Positions 9,055-18,737 are shown, counted from the stretch's first letter. The stretch is DNA of 64,000 bases from Faecalicatena contorta (GCF_003149105.1 NZ_QGDS01000001.1:325334-389333); one strand, 5' to 3'. Notes: a model not told the origin generated them from the sequence alone. A program made the numbers and translations.

Positions 9055-10114
9055 TATAACCTTGGAAATTATAAAGGGAAAAATTCATCCCGCTGATGCA
9101 AAAAGTATGACAGAGGCCAGGCACCGCTGGATATCTGTTGCAAAACCTTTGTTTTCCTTGGGAAAGCTGGAGGATGTAGTCATACGTATAGCCGGTATGA
9201 AGGGAAATCCAGAGTTCAGCCTGAAGAAAAGAGGGCTTATCATTATGTGCGCAGATAACGGAGTCGTGGAGGAAGGTGTGACCCAGACTGGGCAGGAAGT
9301 CACCGCAGCCGTAGCAGATAACTTTACGAAAAGGGCGGCAAGTGTGGTCATTATGAGTGAGGTTGCTCAAGTGGATGTATTTCCGGTGGACATTGGCATG
9401 GCAGTGGATGTCCCCTCGGTGACGAAGGCAGGGCAAAAAATAGCTTACGGCACGAAAAATATGGCAAAAGAGCCTTCCATGACAAGAAATGAGGTATGGC
9501 AGGCAATTGAAACAGGAATCCGTATGGTGGAAGAATTAAAAAAACAGGGCTATGACATTCTGGCAACGGGAGAGATGGGGATTGGAAATACTACAACAAG
9601 CAGCGCTGTGGCAGCCGTACTTTTAGAAAAACCGGTGGAGGAAGTAACTGGGAAAGGCGCTGGGCTTACTGGTGAAGGGCTGGAGAAAAAAATCAAGGTT
9701 ATTAAACAGGCCATTTCTATGCATCAGCCTGATAGGGAGGATGTACTGGATGTATTGGCGAAAGTAGGCGGTTTGGATATTGCGGGACTTACGGGTGTCT
9801 TTTTAGGGGGAGCCATGTGCCGCCTTCCGGTGGTTATGGATGGTTTTATCTCGGGCGTTGCAGCCCTCTGTGCTGCCAGGCTGGCACCTGATTCCAGAGA
9901 TTACATGATAGCATCACATATTTCCAGAGAGCCGGCAGGCCAGATGCTTTTAGATGCATTAGATATATCACCCTTTTTAACCTGTGACATGTTTCTAGGG
10001 GAAGGAAGCGGGGCAGTCGCTGTGTTTCCCCTATTGGAAATGGGCTTGCAGGTTTATCTCCAAATGAGCACATTTGAGGAGACTGGGATTGAAAAGTATG
10101 AAGTATTGAAGTGA
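9035..10114 (+). CDS. cobT: CobT, nicotinate-nucleotide:dimethylbenzimidazole phosphoribosyltransferase
   Basis: A 359-residue enzyme that activates the lower-ligand base as its alpha-ribotide. The C-terminal motif FLGEGSGAVA places the catalytic glutamate at about residue 323 (Glu317 in the Salmonella enzyme). GEMGIGNTTTSSAVAA and CADNGVVEEGVTQTG are further family motifs. AAAGGAGAGG precedes the ATG at 9035, which lies inside the cbiA end, so translation is coupled. No bluB or bza genes for making dimethylbenzimidazole were seen, so the base may be imported or made elsewhere. Confidence 0.95.
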   Translation: MTAKYNNITLEIIKGKIHPADAKSMTEARHRWISVAKPLFSLGKLEDVVIRIAGMKGNPEFSLKKRGLIIMCADNGVVEEGVTQTGQEVTAAVADNFTKRAASVVIMSEVAQVDVFPVDIGMAVDVPSVTKAGQKIAYGTKNMAKEPSMTRNEVWQAIETGIRMVEELKKQGYDILATGEMGIGNTTTSSAVAAVLLEKPVEEVTGKGAGLTGEGLEKKIKVIKQAISMHQPDREDVLDVLAKVGGLDIAGLTGVFLGGAMCRLPVVMDGFISGVAALCAARLAPDSRDYMIASHISREPAGQMLLDALDISPFLTCDMFLGEGSGAVAVFPLLEMGLQVYLQMSTFEETGIEKYEVLK

Positions 10115-10142
10115 AAAGTAAGGAAGAGAAAAGAGGAAGCTT

Positions 10143-10913
10143 ATGTATCTGCTCAGATCCTGTGCAATTGCAATTTCTATGTATTCCAAAATCCCCATGC
10201 CCCGTGTAGACTGGGATGAAAAAAATTTGAGATATGTAATGTGCTTTTTCCCCCTTGTAGGGGTGGTTCTTGGAGGACTGGAAATTTTCTTGGGCGGCCT
10301 GCTTCTCAAGTCTGGTTTCGGACCTTTGTTCTTTGGAGCAGTGATGACCCTTTTACCGGTCCTGGTAACAGGCGGCATCCACATGGATGGTTTTATGGAC
10401 ACCATGGATGCCCTAAGTTCCTACGGAGACAGGGAGAAAAAACTGGAAATTCTGAAAGATCCTCATGCCGGAGCGTTTGCCATTCTTGGAATGTGCTGTT
10501 ATTTCCTGTGGAGCGTGGCACTGTGGAGTCAGGTTACAATGGAGATGCTTCCGGTGATTGGCTGTGGATATATGCTTTCCCGTTCCATAAGCGGATTTTC
10601 AGTTGTGATGTTTCCATCTGCAAAGGACAGTGGGCTGGCGAAGACATTTCAAGATGGAGCCCAGAAAAAAACAGTGCGTATTACAATGCTGGTATATATT
10701 GCGTTTCTTGCAGTACTGATGCTTTCGCTGGATTTAAAGGGAGGGGCAGCCGCACTTTTTTCAGCAGGCCTTGTGTTTCTTTATTACTGCCATATCTGCA
10801 AAAAGCAGTTTGGCGGAATTACCGGAGACCTTGCCGGATATTTTCTGCAGCTTTGTGAGCTTGGTATGTTGACCGGGATTGTTTCGATAGGAGGTTTTTT
10901 ATGGAGATTGTAA
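10143..10913 (+). CDS. cobS: CobS, adenosylcobinamide-GDP ribazoletransferase (cobalamin synthase)
   Basis: A 256-residue integral membrane enzyme that joins the activated cobinamide to alpha-ribazole (phosphate). It carries the family signature GGIHMDGFMDTMDAL with nearby YGDREKKLEILKDPHAG, which supply acidic residues for metal binding. Several hydrophobic helices follow. It lies 28 bp behind cobT and overlaps cobC, so the nucleotide-loop genes are consecutive. Confidence 0.94.
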   Translation: MYLLRSCAIAISMYSKIPMPRVDWDEKNLRYVMCFFPLVGVVLGGLEIFLGGLLLKSGFGPLFFGAVMTLLPVLVTGGIHMDGFMDTMDALSSYGDREKKLEILKDPHAGAFAILGMCCYFLWSVALWSQVTMEMLPVIGCGYMLSRSISGFSVVMFPSAKDSGLAKTFQDGAQKKTVRITMLVYIAFLAVLMLSLDLKGGAAALFSAGLVFLYYCHICKKQFGGITGDLAGYFLQLCELGMLTGIVSIGGFLWRL

Positions 10914-11500
10914 TGATACGTCATTTTCAGACTCAAGGGAATTTGGAAAAGAAATATATTGGCAGAACGGATGAGTCTTTAGCTGAGACCGCAGACTTAA
11001 TGCATCTGGTTGAAAAACGGAAAAAGGACTGCCGGAATGTAGACAGAGTAGCGGCAAGCCCCATGCGGCGCTGTATACAGACGGCCGAACTTTTATTTCC
11101 CGGAAAAAACTCTGTATTATATGACAAAATGCGGGAATGTGATTTTGGGACCTTTGAAGGAAGAAATTTTGAGGAACTAAAGCACATGCCTGATTATAAG
11201 GGATGGCTGGATTCCGGAGGAACCCTTCCCTTTCCAGAGGGGGAAAGTCCCAGGGAATTCCAGGCACGGTGTGTGGAAGGCTTTTCAGAGGCTGTAAATC
11301 TATGGATTGAACAGGAGGCAAAGAAGGCTGCCCTAGTTGTGCATGGAGGTACAATTATGGCGGTACTCTCCTGGCTTGATGTTGAAGGCAGAGAATTCTA
11401 CTACTGGCAGACAGAAAATGGCGGGGGTTACCGTATTGCTTTGGACGAACAGGCCTGGCAACAGGGGCAGAAACAATGCAGGGAGATACAGAAATTATGA
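10901..11500 (+). CDS. cobC: CobC-like alpha-ribazole phosphatase (histidine phosphatase family)
   Basis: A 199-residue phosphoglycerate-mutase-fold phosphatase. The catalytic motif is IRHFQTQGN with the phospho-accepting His8, a second RR motif (SPMRRCIQTA) and a late histidine in LVVHGGTIM. The family motif is usually RHG; here the third position is phenylalanine, as in several CobC proteins. Its place between cobS and cbiB supports a role in removing the 5'-phosphate from alpha-ribazole phosphate or cobalamin phosphate. A general sugar-phosphate phosphatase is possible from sequence alone. Confidence 0.87.
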   Translation: MEIVMIRHFQTQGNLEKKYIGRTDESLAETADLMHLVEKRKKDCRNVDRVAASPMRRCIQTAELLFPGKNSVLYDKMRECDFGTFEGRNFEELKHMPDYKGWLDSGGTLPFPEGESPREFQARCVEGFSEAVNLWIEQEAKKAALVVHGGTIMAVLSWLDVEGREFYYWQTENGGGYRIALDEQAWQQGQKQCREIQKL

Positions 11501-12474
11501 TGTCACTAATGGCCTGTGGGACAGGATTTATATTAGACTTTTTATTCGGAGATCCGGCATGGCTTTATCATCCGGTCAGACTTATTGGCAGATGGATTGC
11601 TTTTTTCGAAAAGCAGGCACGGAGAATATGCGGGGGGAATCCGGGAAAACTTTTGACGGCAGGTGGAGTCATCTGTTTCCTTGTCCTTGTCCTTTCCTTT
11701 GGCATTCCCTGCATTCTGCTGTACGCCGCAGGACGTATTCATCCGGTTCTTCGGTTTGGCCTGGAAAGTTTTTGGTGTTATCAGCTTTTGGCAGTAAAAT
11801 CCCTAAAACAGGAAAGCCGGAAGGTCTATTCACAAATACAAAAGGGTGATTTGCCTGGAGCAAAAAAGGCAGTGTCCATGATTGTGGGAAGAGATACGGA
11901 ACCTCTGGATGAAACAGGTGTGATTAAAGCTGCGGTAGAGACCGTGGCGGAAAACACTTCCGATGGCGTGACCGCCCCTTTGCTTTTCATGATGATTGGC
12001 GGCACTCCCCTTGGTTTTTTTTACAAAGCAGTGAATACCATGGATTCAATGATTGGCTACAAGGATGAAAAATACCTGTATCTGGGAAGAGTGGCTGCGA
12101 AACTGGATGATATCCTGAATTATATTCCCGCCAGGATTTCTGCTGTATTGATGATTGGGGCAGCTTATCTGTTGGGAATGAACGGCAAAAATGCCTGGTT
12201 TATTTACCGGAGAGACAGAAGAAACCATGCAAGCCCCAACTCTGCACAGACCGAAGCCGTATGTGCAGGAGCATTGGGAATACAACTGGCAGGAGATGCT
12301 TTTTACTTTGGAAAACTATATAAAAAGAAATGTATTGGAGATGCTCTCCGCCCCGTGGAGGTAGAAGATATTGTCAGGGCGGGCAGATTGCTGTATGGGA
12401 CTGCAATTTTATCCTTTCTTTCTTTTGGAGTAGCAAAGCTGCTGATTATGGCAGCCATACAGCAGATAATATAG
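11497..12474 (+). CDS. cbiB: CbiB, adenosylcobinamide-phosphate synthase
   Basis: A 325-residue membrane protein that condenses adenosylcobyric acid with aminopropanol (phosphate). The N-terminus FILDFLFGDPAWLYHPVRLIG and the internal ENTSDGVTAPLLF segment are strong CbiB signatures. The start at 11497 overlaps the cobC stop as ATGA, with GGGAGA about ten bases upstream. An in-frame ATG at 11476 is an alternative with a weaker site. The aminopropanol donor is supplied by the cobD product encoded next. Confidence 0.93.
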   Translation: MMSLMACGTGFILDFLFGDPAWLYHPVRLIGRWIAFFEKQARRICGGNPGKLLTAGGVICFLVLVLSFGIPCILLYAAGRIHPVLRFGLESFWCYQLLAVKSLKQESRKVYSQIQKGDLPGAKKAVSMIVGRDTEPLDETGVIKAAVETVAENTSDGVTAPLLFMMIGGTPLGFFYKAVNTMDSMIGYKDEKYLYLGRVAAKLDDILNYIPARISAVLMIGAAYLLGMNGKNAWFIYRRDRRNHASPNSAQTEAVCAGALGIQLAGDAFYFGKLYKKKCIGDALRPVEVEDIVRAGRLLYGTAILSFLSFGVAKLLIMAAIQQII

Positions 12475-12478
12475 GTGA

Positions 12479-12613
12479 AGAAACACCCATGTCACTAAGG
12501 TGGGAAAGGACCCCACCTAAGTCGACAGGATGTACTTTGCAGCTAAGGTTTGAAAAGACCAAACCTGCCTTATTGAACATTAGTAGTTCAATAAGTATAA
12601 GTTGCATAAGCAG
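12479..12613 (+). repeat. Hairpin repeat copy B (long form with an extra inserted hairpin)
   Basis: A long-form copy between cbiB and cobD. Hairpin 1 has AGGTGGG paired with CCCACCT, and hairpin 2 has AGGTTTG paired with CAAACCT; both differ from other copies in a matched way on the two arms. A third perfect hairpin at 12569-12595 interrupts the right arm. The right end supplies GCATAAGCAGGAGG, which includes the cobD ribosome site. Confidence 0.8.
12569..12595 (+). repeat. Perfect 10-bp hairpin nested in repeat copy B
   Basis: The arms CTTATTGAAC (12569-12578) and GTTCAATAAG (12586-12595) are perfectly complementary around the loop ATTAGTA. It sits inside the right arm of the surrounding repeat and is absent from the other copies, so it looks like a secondary insertion. 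Confidence 0.75.
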
Positions 12614-12623
12614 GAGGAATATA

Positions 12624-13664
12624 ATGGATTATGTACATGGCGGAGATATTTACACTTATGAAGGAATGATTGACTTTTCCATAAATGTGAATCCTTTTGG
12701 GCCAAGTCCGTCTGTGATAGAGGCGGCATACCAGGCGATGAAAACAATAGGGTCTTACCCCGACAGCCGGTGCAGAAAATTGAGACAGGCCCTGGAATCA
12801 GCCCTTCAGGTTCCCCAGAACACGCTTGTATTTGGAAATGGCGCCGCAGATTTGATATTTTCTCTTGTTTTTGCAGAAAAACCAAGAAAAGCATTGCTGA
12901 CAGCGCCTTCCTTTCTTGAGTACGCACAGGCTCTTGAGGCGGGGGGATGTGAAGTCTGCTACCACTATTTGAAGGAGGAAAAGAACTTTCAGTTGGATGA
13001 GAACTATCTGGAGATGCTGACAGAGGATATAGATATAATTTTTCTTTGTTCCCCTGACAATCCCACAGGGAATCTGATTGAGAGATCCCTGCTCTGTAAA
13101 ATAGCAGAAATATGTGAGAAGCAGGGAATCCGCATGGTGCTGGATGAATGTTTTTACGAGTTCTTGGAAGATACAGAAGATGTCTTGTCCCACACAGAAA
13201 TCTGGACATATCCTCACTTGTTTCTCCTCCGGGCTTTTACAAAGATGCATGCGATGCCGGGACTTCGGCTGGGATATGGGATTACTGCGGATCAGACATT
13301 GATTGGTGAGATGGAGAAGGTAAGGCAGCCATGGAGTGTTTCCGCTCCGGCACAGGCTGCAGGTATTGCTGCACTGGGCGAAGCGGAAAGAATGAAGAAA
13401 ACAGTCACTTTTGTTATTGAGGAACGGAAAACTTTGGAGAAAGAACTTGGAAGAATAGGAGTTAGGTATTTTCCGTCCTCAGCTAATTATATGCTTTTGA
13501 AAAGTAGTTATGATTTATTTACATTGCTGAAGCAGAGAAAGATCCTGATACGGGATTGCAGCAATTATGAGGGTCTGGAAAAAGGCTTTTACCGGGTAGC
13601 GGTGAAGAGGCGGGAAGAAAACTGTCTGCTGGTGCAGGCATTGGAGGAAATTATACATGGCTAA
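12624..13664 (+). CDS. cobD: CobD, L-threonine-O-3-phosphate decarboxylase (PLP enzyme)
   Basis: A 346-residue class I/II aminotransferase-fold protein. [10 protein letters not shown] at the N-terminus, [21 protein letters not shown] and the PLP-lysine region [17 protein letters not shown] (Lys207) match CobD. It makes (R)-1-amino-2-propanol phosphate for CbiB. The ATG at 12624 follows GGAGG with good spacing; longer in-frame extensions run through the repeat and are not credible. Histidinol-phosphate aminotransferase is the close alternative, but the HGG N-terminus and B12 context favour CobD. It overlaps cbiP by 8 bp. Confidence 0.92.
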   Translation: MDYVHGGDIYTYEGMIDFSINVNPFGPSPSVIEAAYQAMKTIGSYPDSRCRKLRQALESALQVPQNTLVFGNGAADLIFSLVFAEKPRKALLTAPSFLEYAQALEAGGCEVCYHYLKEEKNFQLDENYLEMLTEDIDIIFLCSPDNPTGNLIERSLLCKIAEICEKQGIRMVLDECFYEFLEDTEDVLSHTEIWTYPHLFLLRAFTKMHAMPGLRLGYGITADQTLIGEMEKVRQPWSVSAPAQAAGIAALGEAERMKKTVTFVIEERKTLEKELGRIGVRYFPSSANYMLLKSSYDLFTLLKQRKILIRDCSNYEGLEKGFYRVAVKRREENCLLVQALEEIIHG

Positions 13665-15174
13665 AGTAATCATGATACAGGGGACGATGTCTAATGCAGG
13701 AAAGAGCATACTAACAGGAGGATTGTGCAGGGTTTTCCGCCAGGATGGTTTTCGGGTTGCGCCTTTTAAATCCCAGAATATGGCACTTAATTCCTTCATC
13801 ACAGAGGAAGGACTGGAAATGGGAAGAGCCCAGGTGATGCAGGCAGAGGCTGCAAAAACCAAACCTTGTGTAGCCATGAATCCGATCCTTTTAAAACCAA
13901 CCAATGATACCGGCTCCCAGGTCATTGTAAATGGAGAAGTGACGGGTGTGATGTCCGCTGCCCAGTATTACAGGCATAAAAAGGAATATATACCTGAAAT
14001 CCTGAAAGCATATCGCAAGCTGGAAGAGGAATACGATATTATAGTCATCGAAGGAGCCGGCAGTCCCGCAGAAATCAATTTAAAGAAAGACGATATTGTC
14101 AACATGGGACTTGCCGGGCTTGTAGATGCCCCCGTCCTTCTTGTAGGGGATATTGACAGGGGTGGTGTATTTGCCCAGATTGTAGGGACTATGATGCTTT
14201 TGGAGGAAAAGGAGCGGGAGAGAATCAAAGGCGTGATTATAAACAAATTCCGCGGTGATAAGGAAATCCTGCGTCCGGGGCTGGAAATGCTGGAGGAAAA
14301 AATACATGTTCCGGTAACTGGCGTTATACCTTATTTTTATTTAGATATTGAGGATGAGGACAGTCTGAGCGGGCGGTTTGATAAAAGAGAAGCGAAAGGG
14401 ATTCTGGATATTGCGGTAATCCGCACTCCCCGTATTAGCAATTTTACAGATTTTATGGCCTTAGAATGTATGGAAGGGGTTACTTTACGCTATGTGTCCT
14501 CACTGAAAGAATTTGGGAACCCGGATGCAGTGATTGTACCGGGCAGCAAGAATACGATGGCGGATTTGCTCTGGATGCGGCAGAGTGGTCTGGAAGCAAA
14601 AATCATCCGGCACAGCGGGGCAGGAAAACTGGTCTTTGGTATCTGCGGAGGATATCAGATGCTGGGGGAAGAAATCATAGATCTGGCTGGGGTGGAGCGT
14701 AAAGGTGCTGTTAAAGGTATGGGACTCCTGCCGGTGCGCACCGTGTTTGAGCCACAGAAGACCAGAACCAGAGTGACAGGAAGATTTCAAAATATGAGCG
14801 GAATCCTAAGCTGCTTTAACCAGGTGGAAATAGAAGGTTATGAAATTCATATGGGGACCACCAGTTTTACGAATGAAGGCAGTCATATTCTTTCTTTAAA
14901 AGAAGGTGTGCAGGGAGAAGGCTGCAAATTGGACGGAGCAGCAAAGGAAAATGTCTGCGGATGCTATGTACATGGAGTGTTTGACCGCTCTGAAGCGGCG
15001 GCGGCTTTTACCAGAGTTCTATTGAAACAAAAAGGGCTGAAGCCTGATGCTGTCAAAGCGGTGAACTTGTCTGCATACAAAGAGGCGCAGTATGATAAAT
15101 TGGCAGAGGTTATCCGGGAAAACCTGGATATGAAGGAAATCTATACCATCTTGGATAGGGAAACATCCATGTGA
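13657..15174 (+). CDS. cbiP: CbiP, cobyric acid synthase
   Basis: A 505-residue amidotransferase that amidates the b, d, e and g side chains. The N-terminus [20 protein letters not shown] is the CbiP P-loop. [12 protein letters not shown] follows, and the glutaminase cysteine lies in [12 protein letters not shown]. The length fits CobQ/CbiP rather than CbiA. The last codons, ending Glu-Thr-Ser-Met and the TGA stop, lie inside the left end of hairpin repeat copy C, so the repeat forms the protein terminus. Confidence 0.96.
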   Translation: MAKVIMIQGTMSNAGKSILTGGLCRVFRQDGFRVAPFKSQNMALNSFITEEGLEMGRAQVMQAEAAKTKPCVAMNPILLKPTNDTGSQVIVNGEVTGVMSAAQYYRHKKEYIPEILKAYRKLEEEYDIIVIEGAGSPAEINLKKDDIVNMGLAGLVDAPVLLVGDIDRGGVFAQIVGTMMLLEEKERERIKGVIINKFRGDKEILRPGLEMLEEKIHVPVTGVIPYFYLDIEDEDSLSGRFDKREAKGILDIAVIRTPRISNFTDFMALECMEGVTLRYVSSLKEFGNPDAVIVPGSKNTMADLLWMRQSGLEAKIIRHSGAGKLVFGICGGYQMLGEEIIDLAGVERKGAVKGMGLLPVRTVFEPQKTRTRVTGRFQNMSGILSCFNQVEIEGYEIHMGTTSFTNEGSHILSLKEGVQGEGCKLDGAAKENVCGCYVHGVFDRSEAAAAFTRVLLKQKGLKPDAVKAVNLSAYKEAQYDKLAEVIRENLDMKEIYTILDRETSM

Positions 15175-15260
15175 CTAAGGCGTGAAAATACCCCGTCTAA
15201 GTCCACAGGATATACTTTGCCACTAAGGCTTGAAAAGACAAAACCTAAGTGGCATAAGCA
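15159..15260 (+). repeat. Hairpin repeat copy C (long form)
   Basis: A long-form copy running from inside the cbiP end to upstream of hemC. Left half: AAGGCGTG AAAATA CCCCGTCT, with outer arms CATCC/GGATA. Right half: CACTAAGGCTTG AAAAGA CAAAACCTAAGTGGC. The left end provides the cbiP stop codon. Confidence 0.82.
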
Positions 15261-15278
15261 GAAAGGAGAACGTGGATC

Positions 15279-16163
15279 ATGAAGTCGGTCATTCGTATAG
15301 GAAGCCGGGAGAGCCGGCTGGCTGTTATTCAGGCGGAAATAGTGAAAAAGAGGATTCAGAAGTATCACCCGGAAATTCAGGTGGAGTTGGTGACTATGAA
15401 AACCACAGGAGATAGAATCCTGGATAAAAGCTTGGAACTCATTGGAGGAAAGGGGCTTTTTGTAAAAGAGCTGGATCAGGCGCTGATAGAGGGCCGGATT
15501 GATCTTTCTGTCCACAGTCTCAAGGATATGCCTATGGAGATTCCCGAGGACCTTCCCATCCTTGCCTTTACAGAGAGGGAAGATCCACGGGATGCATTGA
15601 TTTACCGTCCCGGATTGTGTGAGATTCCTGACAGGGGTGTGATTGGTACTTCAAGCAGGCGCCGGATGCTGCAAATGAAAAAGCTCTATCCTTCCTGTAC
15701 GTTCCGGGGAATCCGGGGAAACGTACAAACCCGGTTAAGGAAGCTTACAGAAGAAGGTTATGACGGTACGGTTCTTGCGGCGGCAGGTTTGAAGAGGCTG
15801 GAAATGGAGTCGGTAATAGGACGTATCTTTGAAGTGGAGGAAATAGTTCCGGCGGCAGGGCAGGGAATCCTGGCTGTACAGGGAAGAAAAGGAGAGAACC
15901 ATAGTTACCTGGAATGTGTGCAGGATAAAAAGAGTGAGGCGGAGGCACTGGCTGAGCGGGAATTTGTTGCTGCACTGGACGGCGGGTGTTCTTCTCCGGT
16001 GGCAGCACACGCTCGGGTTTTAGGCGGTGAAGTGAAGCTTACCGGCCTGTATTACCGGGAAGAAGATGATACTTACCTGACTGCCGTAAGAATAGGAGAA
16101 GTCCAAAAAGCCCGGCAGCTTGGAGCTGAGTTAGCGGAAATAATGAAATATTCATGTAACTAA
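15279..16163 (+). CDS. hemC: HemC, hydroxymethylbilane synthase (porphobilinogen deaminase)
   Basis: A 294-residue enzyme polymerising four porphobilinogens. IRIGSRESRLAVIQAE at the N-terminus, the LFVKELDQALIEGRIDLSVH segment and the dipyrromethane-cofactor cysteine in LDGGCSSPVAAH are all present. AAAGGAG precedes the start. Together with the next gene it supplies precorrin-2 for B12. hemA, hemL and hemB are not in the window, so the early tetrapyrrole steps must be encoded elsewhere or the precursor taken up. Confidence 0.96.
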   Translation: MKSVIRIGSRESRLAVIQAEIVKKRIQKYHPEIQVELVTMKTTGDRILDKSLELIGGKGLFVKELDQALIEGRIDLSVHSLKDMPMEIPEDLPILAFTEREDPRDALIYRPGLCEIPDRGVIGTSSRRRMLQMKKLYPSCTFRGIRGNVQTRLRKLTEEGYDGTVLAAAGLKRLEMESVIGRIFEVEEIVPAAGQGILAVQGRKGENHSYLECVQDKKSEAEALAEREFVAALDGGCSSPVAAHARVLGGEVKLTGLYYREEDDTYLTAVRIGEVQKARQLGAELAEIMKYSCN

Positions 16164-16211
16164 AATTTGCGAAAGCAGGTATAAGCATCAGAATTAAGAC
16201 GGAGGACTGAG

Positions 16212-17759
16212 ATGGAAAAAAAAGGAAAGGTCTGGCTGGCAGGTGCGGGACCAGGGGACGCGGGACTTCTGACTGTGAAGACAAAACAGTTGATGGAGAA
16301 AGTAGAGGTAATTGTATATGATGCTTTAATCAGTACAGAGATACTAAGCCAGATTTCGGATGATAAGGAATTGGTTTATGTGGGAAAACGCTCCGGAAGT
16401 CATTCTGTCTCTCAGAAGGAGATTAATGAAATTTTACTTGAGGAAGCGCAGAAAGGGAAGATGGTACTCAGATTGAAAGGGGGAGACCCTTTTATCTTCG
16501 GACGGGGAGGGGAGGAATTGGAGCTTCTTGTAAAGCATCAGATTCCCTTTGAAGTTGTACCTGGAGTCACATCGGCTGCAGCGGTACCTGCTTATGCCGG
16601 AATCCCGATTACTCACAGAAACTATGCTTCTTCCTTTCATGTTATTACCGGACATACAAAGGAAGGCGGCGCTGGCAGAATAGACTATGATTCTCTTGTA
16701 AAAATCCAAGGTACGCTGGTTTTCCTGATGGGCATTTCTTCCATGGAGGAGATTCTAAAGGGACTTTTGGATGCAGGTATGGATGAGGATACTCCTGCAG
16801 CAGTGCTGGAAAAAGGGACATTAGCCACCCAGCGCCGTGTAGTCTCCACCATAACGCAGCTTCCCGGGGCAGCAAAGCAAAGCAACATCGGGACTCCTGC
16901 CATCCTCCTGGTAGGAGAGGTCTGTGCATTGGCAGAAGCCTTTCACTGGGCGGAGGACAGGCCCCTGGGAGGAAAGCAGATTCTGATTACCCGGCCAAGA
17001 CAGAATAGCTCCCGGCTTGCAGAAAAGCTCAGAAGCCTGGGTGCCCAGGTTATTGAACTTCCTTCGATTGTGACAGAGGCCATTTCTCCAAATCCGGCTT
17101 TGGAGGAAGTGTTTGCACATTTCGGAAACCGGGCGGAGGAGGAATGGCTGGTATTCACAAGTCCCATTGGTGTTCAAGTATTCTTTGAGCAGATGGTGAG
17201 GCAAAAGATGGATATGAGAAACATCCTTGAAAGGGCCGCAGAGGTGAAGTTTGCAGCCATCGGTTCCGCTACAGAAAGAGCATTGAATACTTATGGATTC
17301 CATGCGGATCTGGTTCCTAATGTTTATTGTGCCGGCAGCCTGGGGAAGGAGCTGGCAGATACGGCCGCCCCGCAAAGCCAGGTGACCGTTGTCCGGGCGG
17401 CAGATGGTTCGGAGGAATTGATTCCGCCGCTGGAAACGGCGGGGATTACGGTAGAAGATATTCCTCTGTATCATACGCATTACAAAACCCACAGCCACAT
17501 ACGTGAGCAGATATCGGGCCTTTTTCATGCTGGGGAAATTCATGCTGTGACATTTACCAGTGCATCTACAGTCCGTGGGTTTGTGAAAGGAATGGAGCTT
17601 GAGGAATATAAAAATATCCTGGCAGTCTGCATTGGAGAACAGACGGGGCAGGAAGCAACAAAATATGGTATGCAGGTCCGGATTGCAAAACAGGCCACGA
17701 TTGACAGTATGATTGAGCTGCTTGGGCAGGAATTGGAAATGAAACATCCATGTGACTAA
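16212..17759 (+). CDS. cobA-hemD: CobA-HemD fusion: uroporphyrinogen-III C-methyltransferase and uroporphyrinogen-III synthase
   Basis: A 515-residue fusion. Residues 1 to about 245 are a SUMT (LAGAGPGDAGLLTVK, RLKGGDPFIFGRGGEE, VVPGVTSAAAVPAYAGIP), which methylates C2 and C7 to precorrin-2. Residues about 255-510 are uroporphyrinogen-III synthase (ILITRPRQNSSRLAEKL, VTFTSASTVRGF). The pairing channels hydroxymethylbilane straight to precorrin-2 and is common in Clostridia. The last codons and stop come from hairpin repeat copy D, giving a Lys-His-Pro-Cys-Asp C-terminus encoded by repeat DNA. Confidence 0.95.
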   Translation: MEKKGKVWLAGAGPGDAGLLTVKTKQLMEKVEVIVYDALISTEILSQISDDKELVYVGKRSGSHSVSQKEINEILLEEAQKGKMVLRLKGGDPFIFGRGGEELELLVKHQIPFEVVPGVTSAAAVPAYAGIPITHRNYASSFHVITGHTKEGGAGRIDYDSLVKIQGTLVFLMGISSMEEILKGLLDAGMDEDTPAAVLEKGTLATQRRVVSTITQLPGAAKQSNIGTPAILLVGEVCALAEAFHWAEDRPLGGKQILITRPRQNSSRLAEKLRSLGAQVIELPSIVTEAISPNPALEEVFAHFGNRAEEEWLVFTSPIGVQVFFEQMVRQKMDMRNILERAAEVKFAAIGSATERALNTYGFHADLVPNVYCAGSLGKELADTAAPQSQVTVVRAADGSEELIPPLETAGITVEDIPLYHTHYKTHSHIREQISGLFHAGEIHAVTFTSASTVRGFVKGMELEEYKNILAVCIGEQTGQEATKYGMQVRIAKQATIDSMIELLGQELEMKHPCD

Positions 17760-17793
17760 GGCTTGAAAAGACCAAGCCTTAGTGGCATTAGCA
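17741..17793 (+). repeat. Hairpin repeat copy D (short form)
   Basis: A short-form copy overlapping the end of cobA-hemD. CTAAGGCTTG and CAAGCCTTAG form a perfect 10-bp stem around the loop AAAAGAC. The left flank matches the left half of the long copies and the right flank matches their right half, as expected if the middle of a long copy was deleted. Confidence 0.85.
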
Positions 17794-17816
17794 TAGTAAA
17801 GAAAGGAGGAGGGCTG

Positions 17817-18737
17817 ATGCAGGGGTATATTGGAAAACGAATAGGGATGAGCATTCTTTCTCTTTTTATGCTTGTGACAGTTGCTTTCTTCCTGACTAGA
17901 ATGATGCCGGGAAGTCCTTTCCAGAATGGAAACGTGTCAGAAGATATTTTAAGATCTATGGAAAAGGAGTATGGGTTGGACAAGCCGGTGACGGAACAGT
18001 ACCAGACTTATCTTAAGAATCTTTTGCATGGAAATCTGGGTGTTTCATTTAAAAAGCCGGAGGTGACTGTAACAGAGGTAATCGTCCGTACATGGCCTAT
18101 TACAGCATCATTAGGAGGACTTGCAATTCTGACAGCTGCACTCTTCGGTACAGTGTTTGGCATCTGGCAGGCTTCTTCTAAAAGGTTCATTGTGAAAGGC
18201 GGCATTTTTCTTGGAACTATGTTGGGGACGGGGATTCCCAACTTTGTAGTCGGACTGCTTCTGATGCTTTTCTTTGGAGTCAGGCTAAAGCTTTTTCCTA
18301 TTGCCGGGCTGACAAGTCCGCAAAGCTATATACTTCCTGTTATTTCACTGGCAGTTTATCCGTCTGCAGTGATTGCAAGGCTGGTACAGAATACCTTCCG
18401 GGTAGAAATGGAACGGGATTATGTGACAATGGCAAGAGCAAAGGGAATTGGGTTCCGGCAGACCGCCTTAACCCATATTCTGAAGAATGCATGGATCCCG
18501 GTTCTGAATTACCTTGGCCCGGCGGCTGCCTTTCTTTTAACCGGGAGTTTTGTAGTGGAAAGTATCTTTACCATTCCGGGACTGGGACGTGAATTTGTAA
18601 ATTCCATTGGAAACCGGGATTATACAATGATATTGGGATTGACTGTGTTTATGGGAATTACAGTTATTGTAATCAATCTCTTCACAGACTTACTCTCTGC
18701 ATGGCTGGATCCCAGAATAAGGAGGTCCCTTCGATGA
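17817..18737 (+). CDS. ABC transporter permease, oligopeptide/nickel (DppB/NikB) family
   Basis: A 306-residue inner-membrane permease with an N-terminal RIGMSILSLFMLVTVAFFL helix, the typical MMPGSPF motif after it, and a conserved cytoplasmic loop containing VTMARAKGIGFRQ that docks the ATPase. AAAGGAGGAGGG precedes the ATG at 17817. The stop overlaps the next permease start by four bases. With the second permease, fused ATPases and binding protein downstream it forms a full importer inside the B12 locus. The substrate cannot be read from the sequence. Confidence 0.93.
   Translation: MQGYIGKRIGMSILSLFMLVTVAFFLTRMMPGSPFQNGNVSEDILRSMEKEYGLDKPVTEQYQTYLKNLLHGNLGVSFKKPEVTVTEVIVRTWPITASLGGLAILTAALFGTVFGIWQASSKRFIVKGGIFLGTMLGTGIPNFVVGLLLMLFFGVRLKLFPIAGLTSPQSYILPVISLAVYPSAVIARLVQNTFRVEMERDYVTMARAKGIGFRQTALTHILKNAWIPVLNYLGPAAAFLLTGSFVVESIFTIPGLGREFVNSIGNRDYTMILGLTVFMGITVIVINLFTDLLSAWLDPRIRRSLR

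Noticed and set aside
12330..12623. N-terminal extension of CobD through the repeat
   Set aside because: It would overlap cbiB by about 140 bp and translate the hairpin repeat; the ATG at 12624 has a strong ribosome site and matches the family N-terminus.
16821..17747. Long antisense open frame inside cobA-hemD (308 codons)
   Set aside because: It mirrors a well-supported gene and has no recognisable motif or ribosome site.
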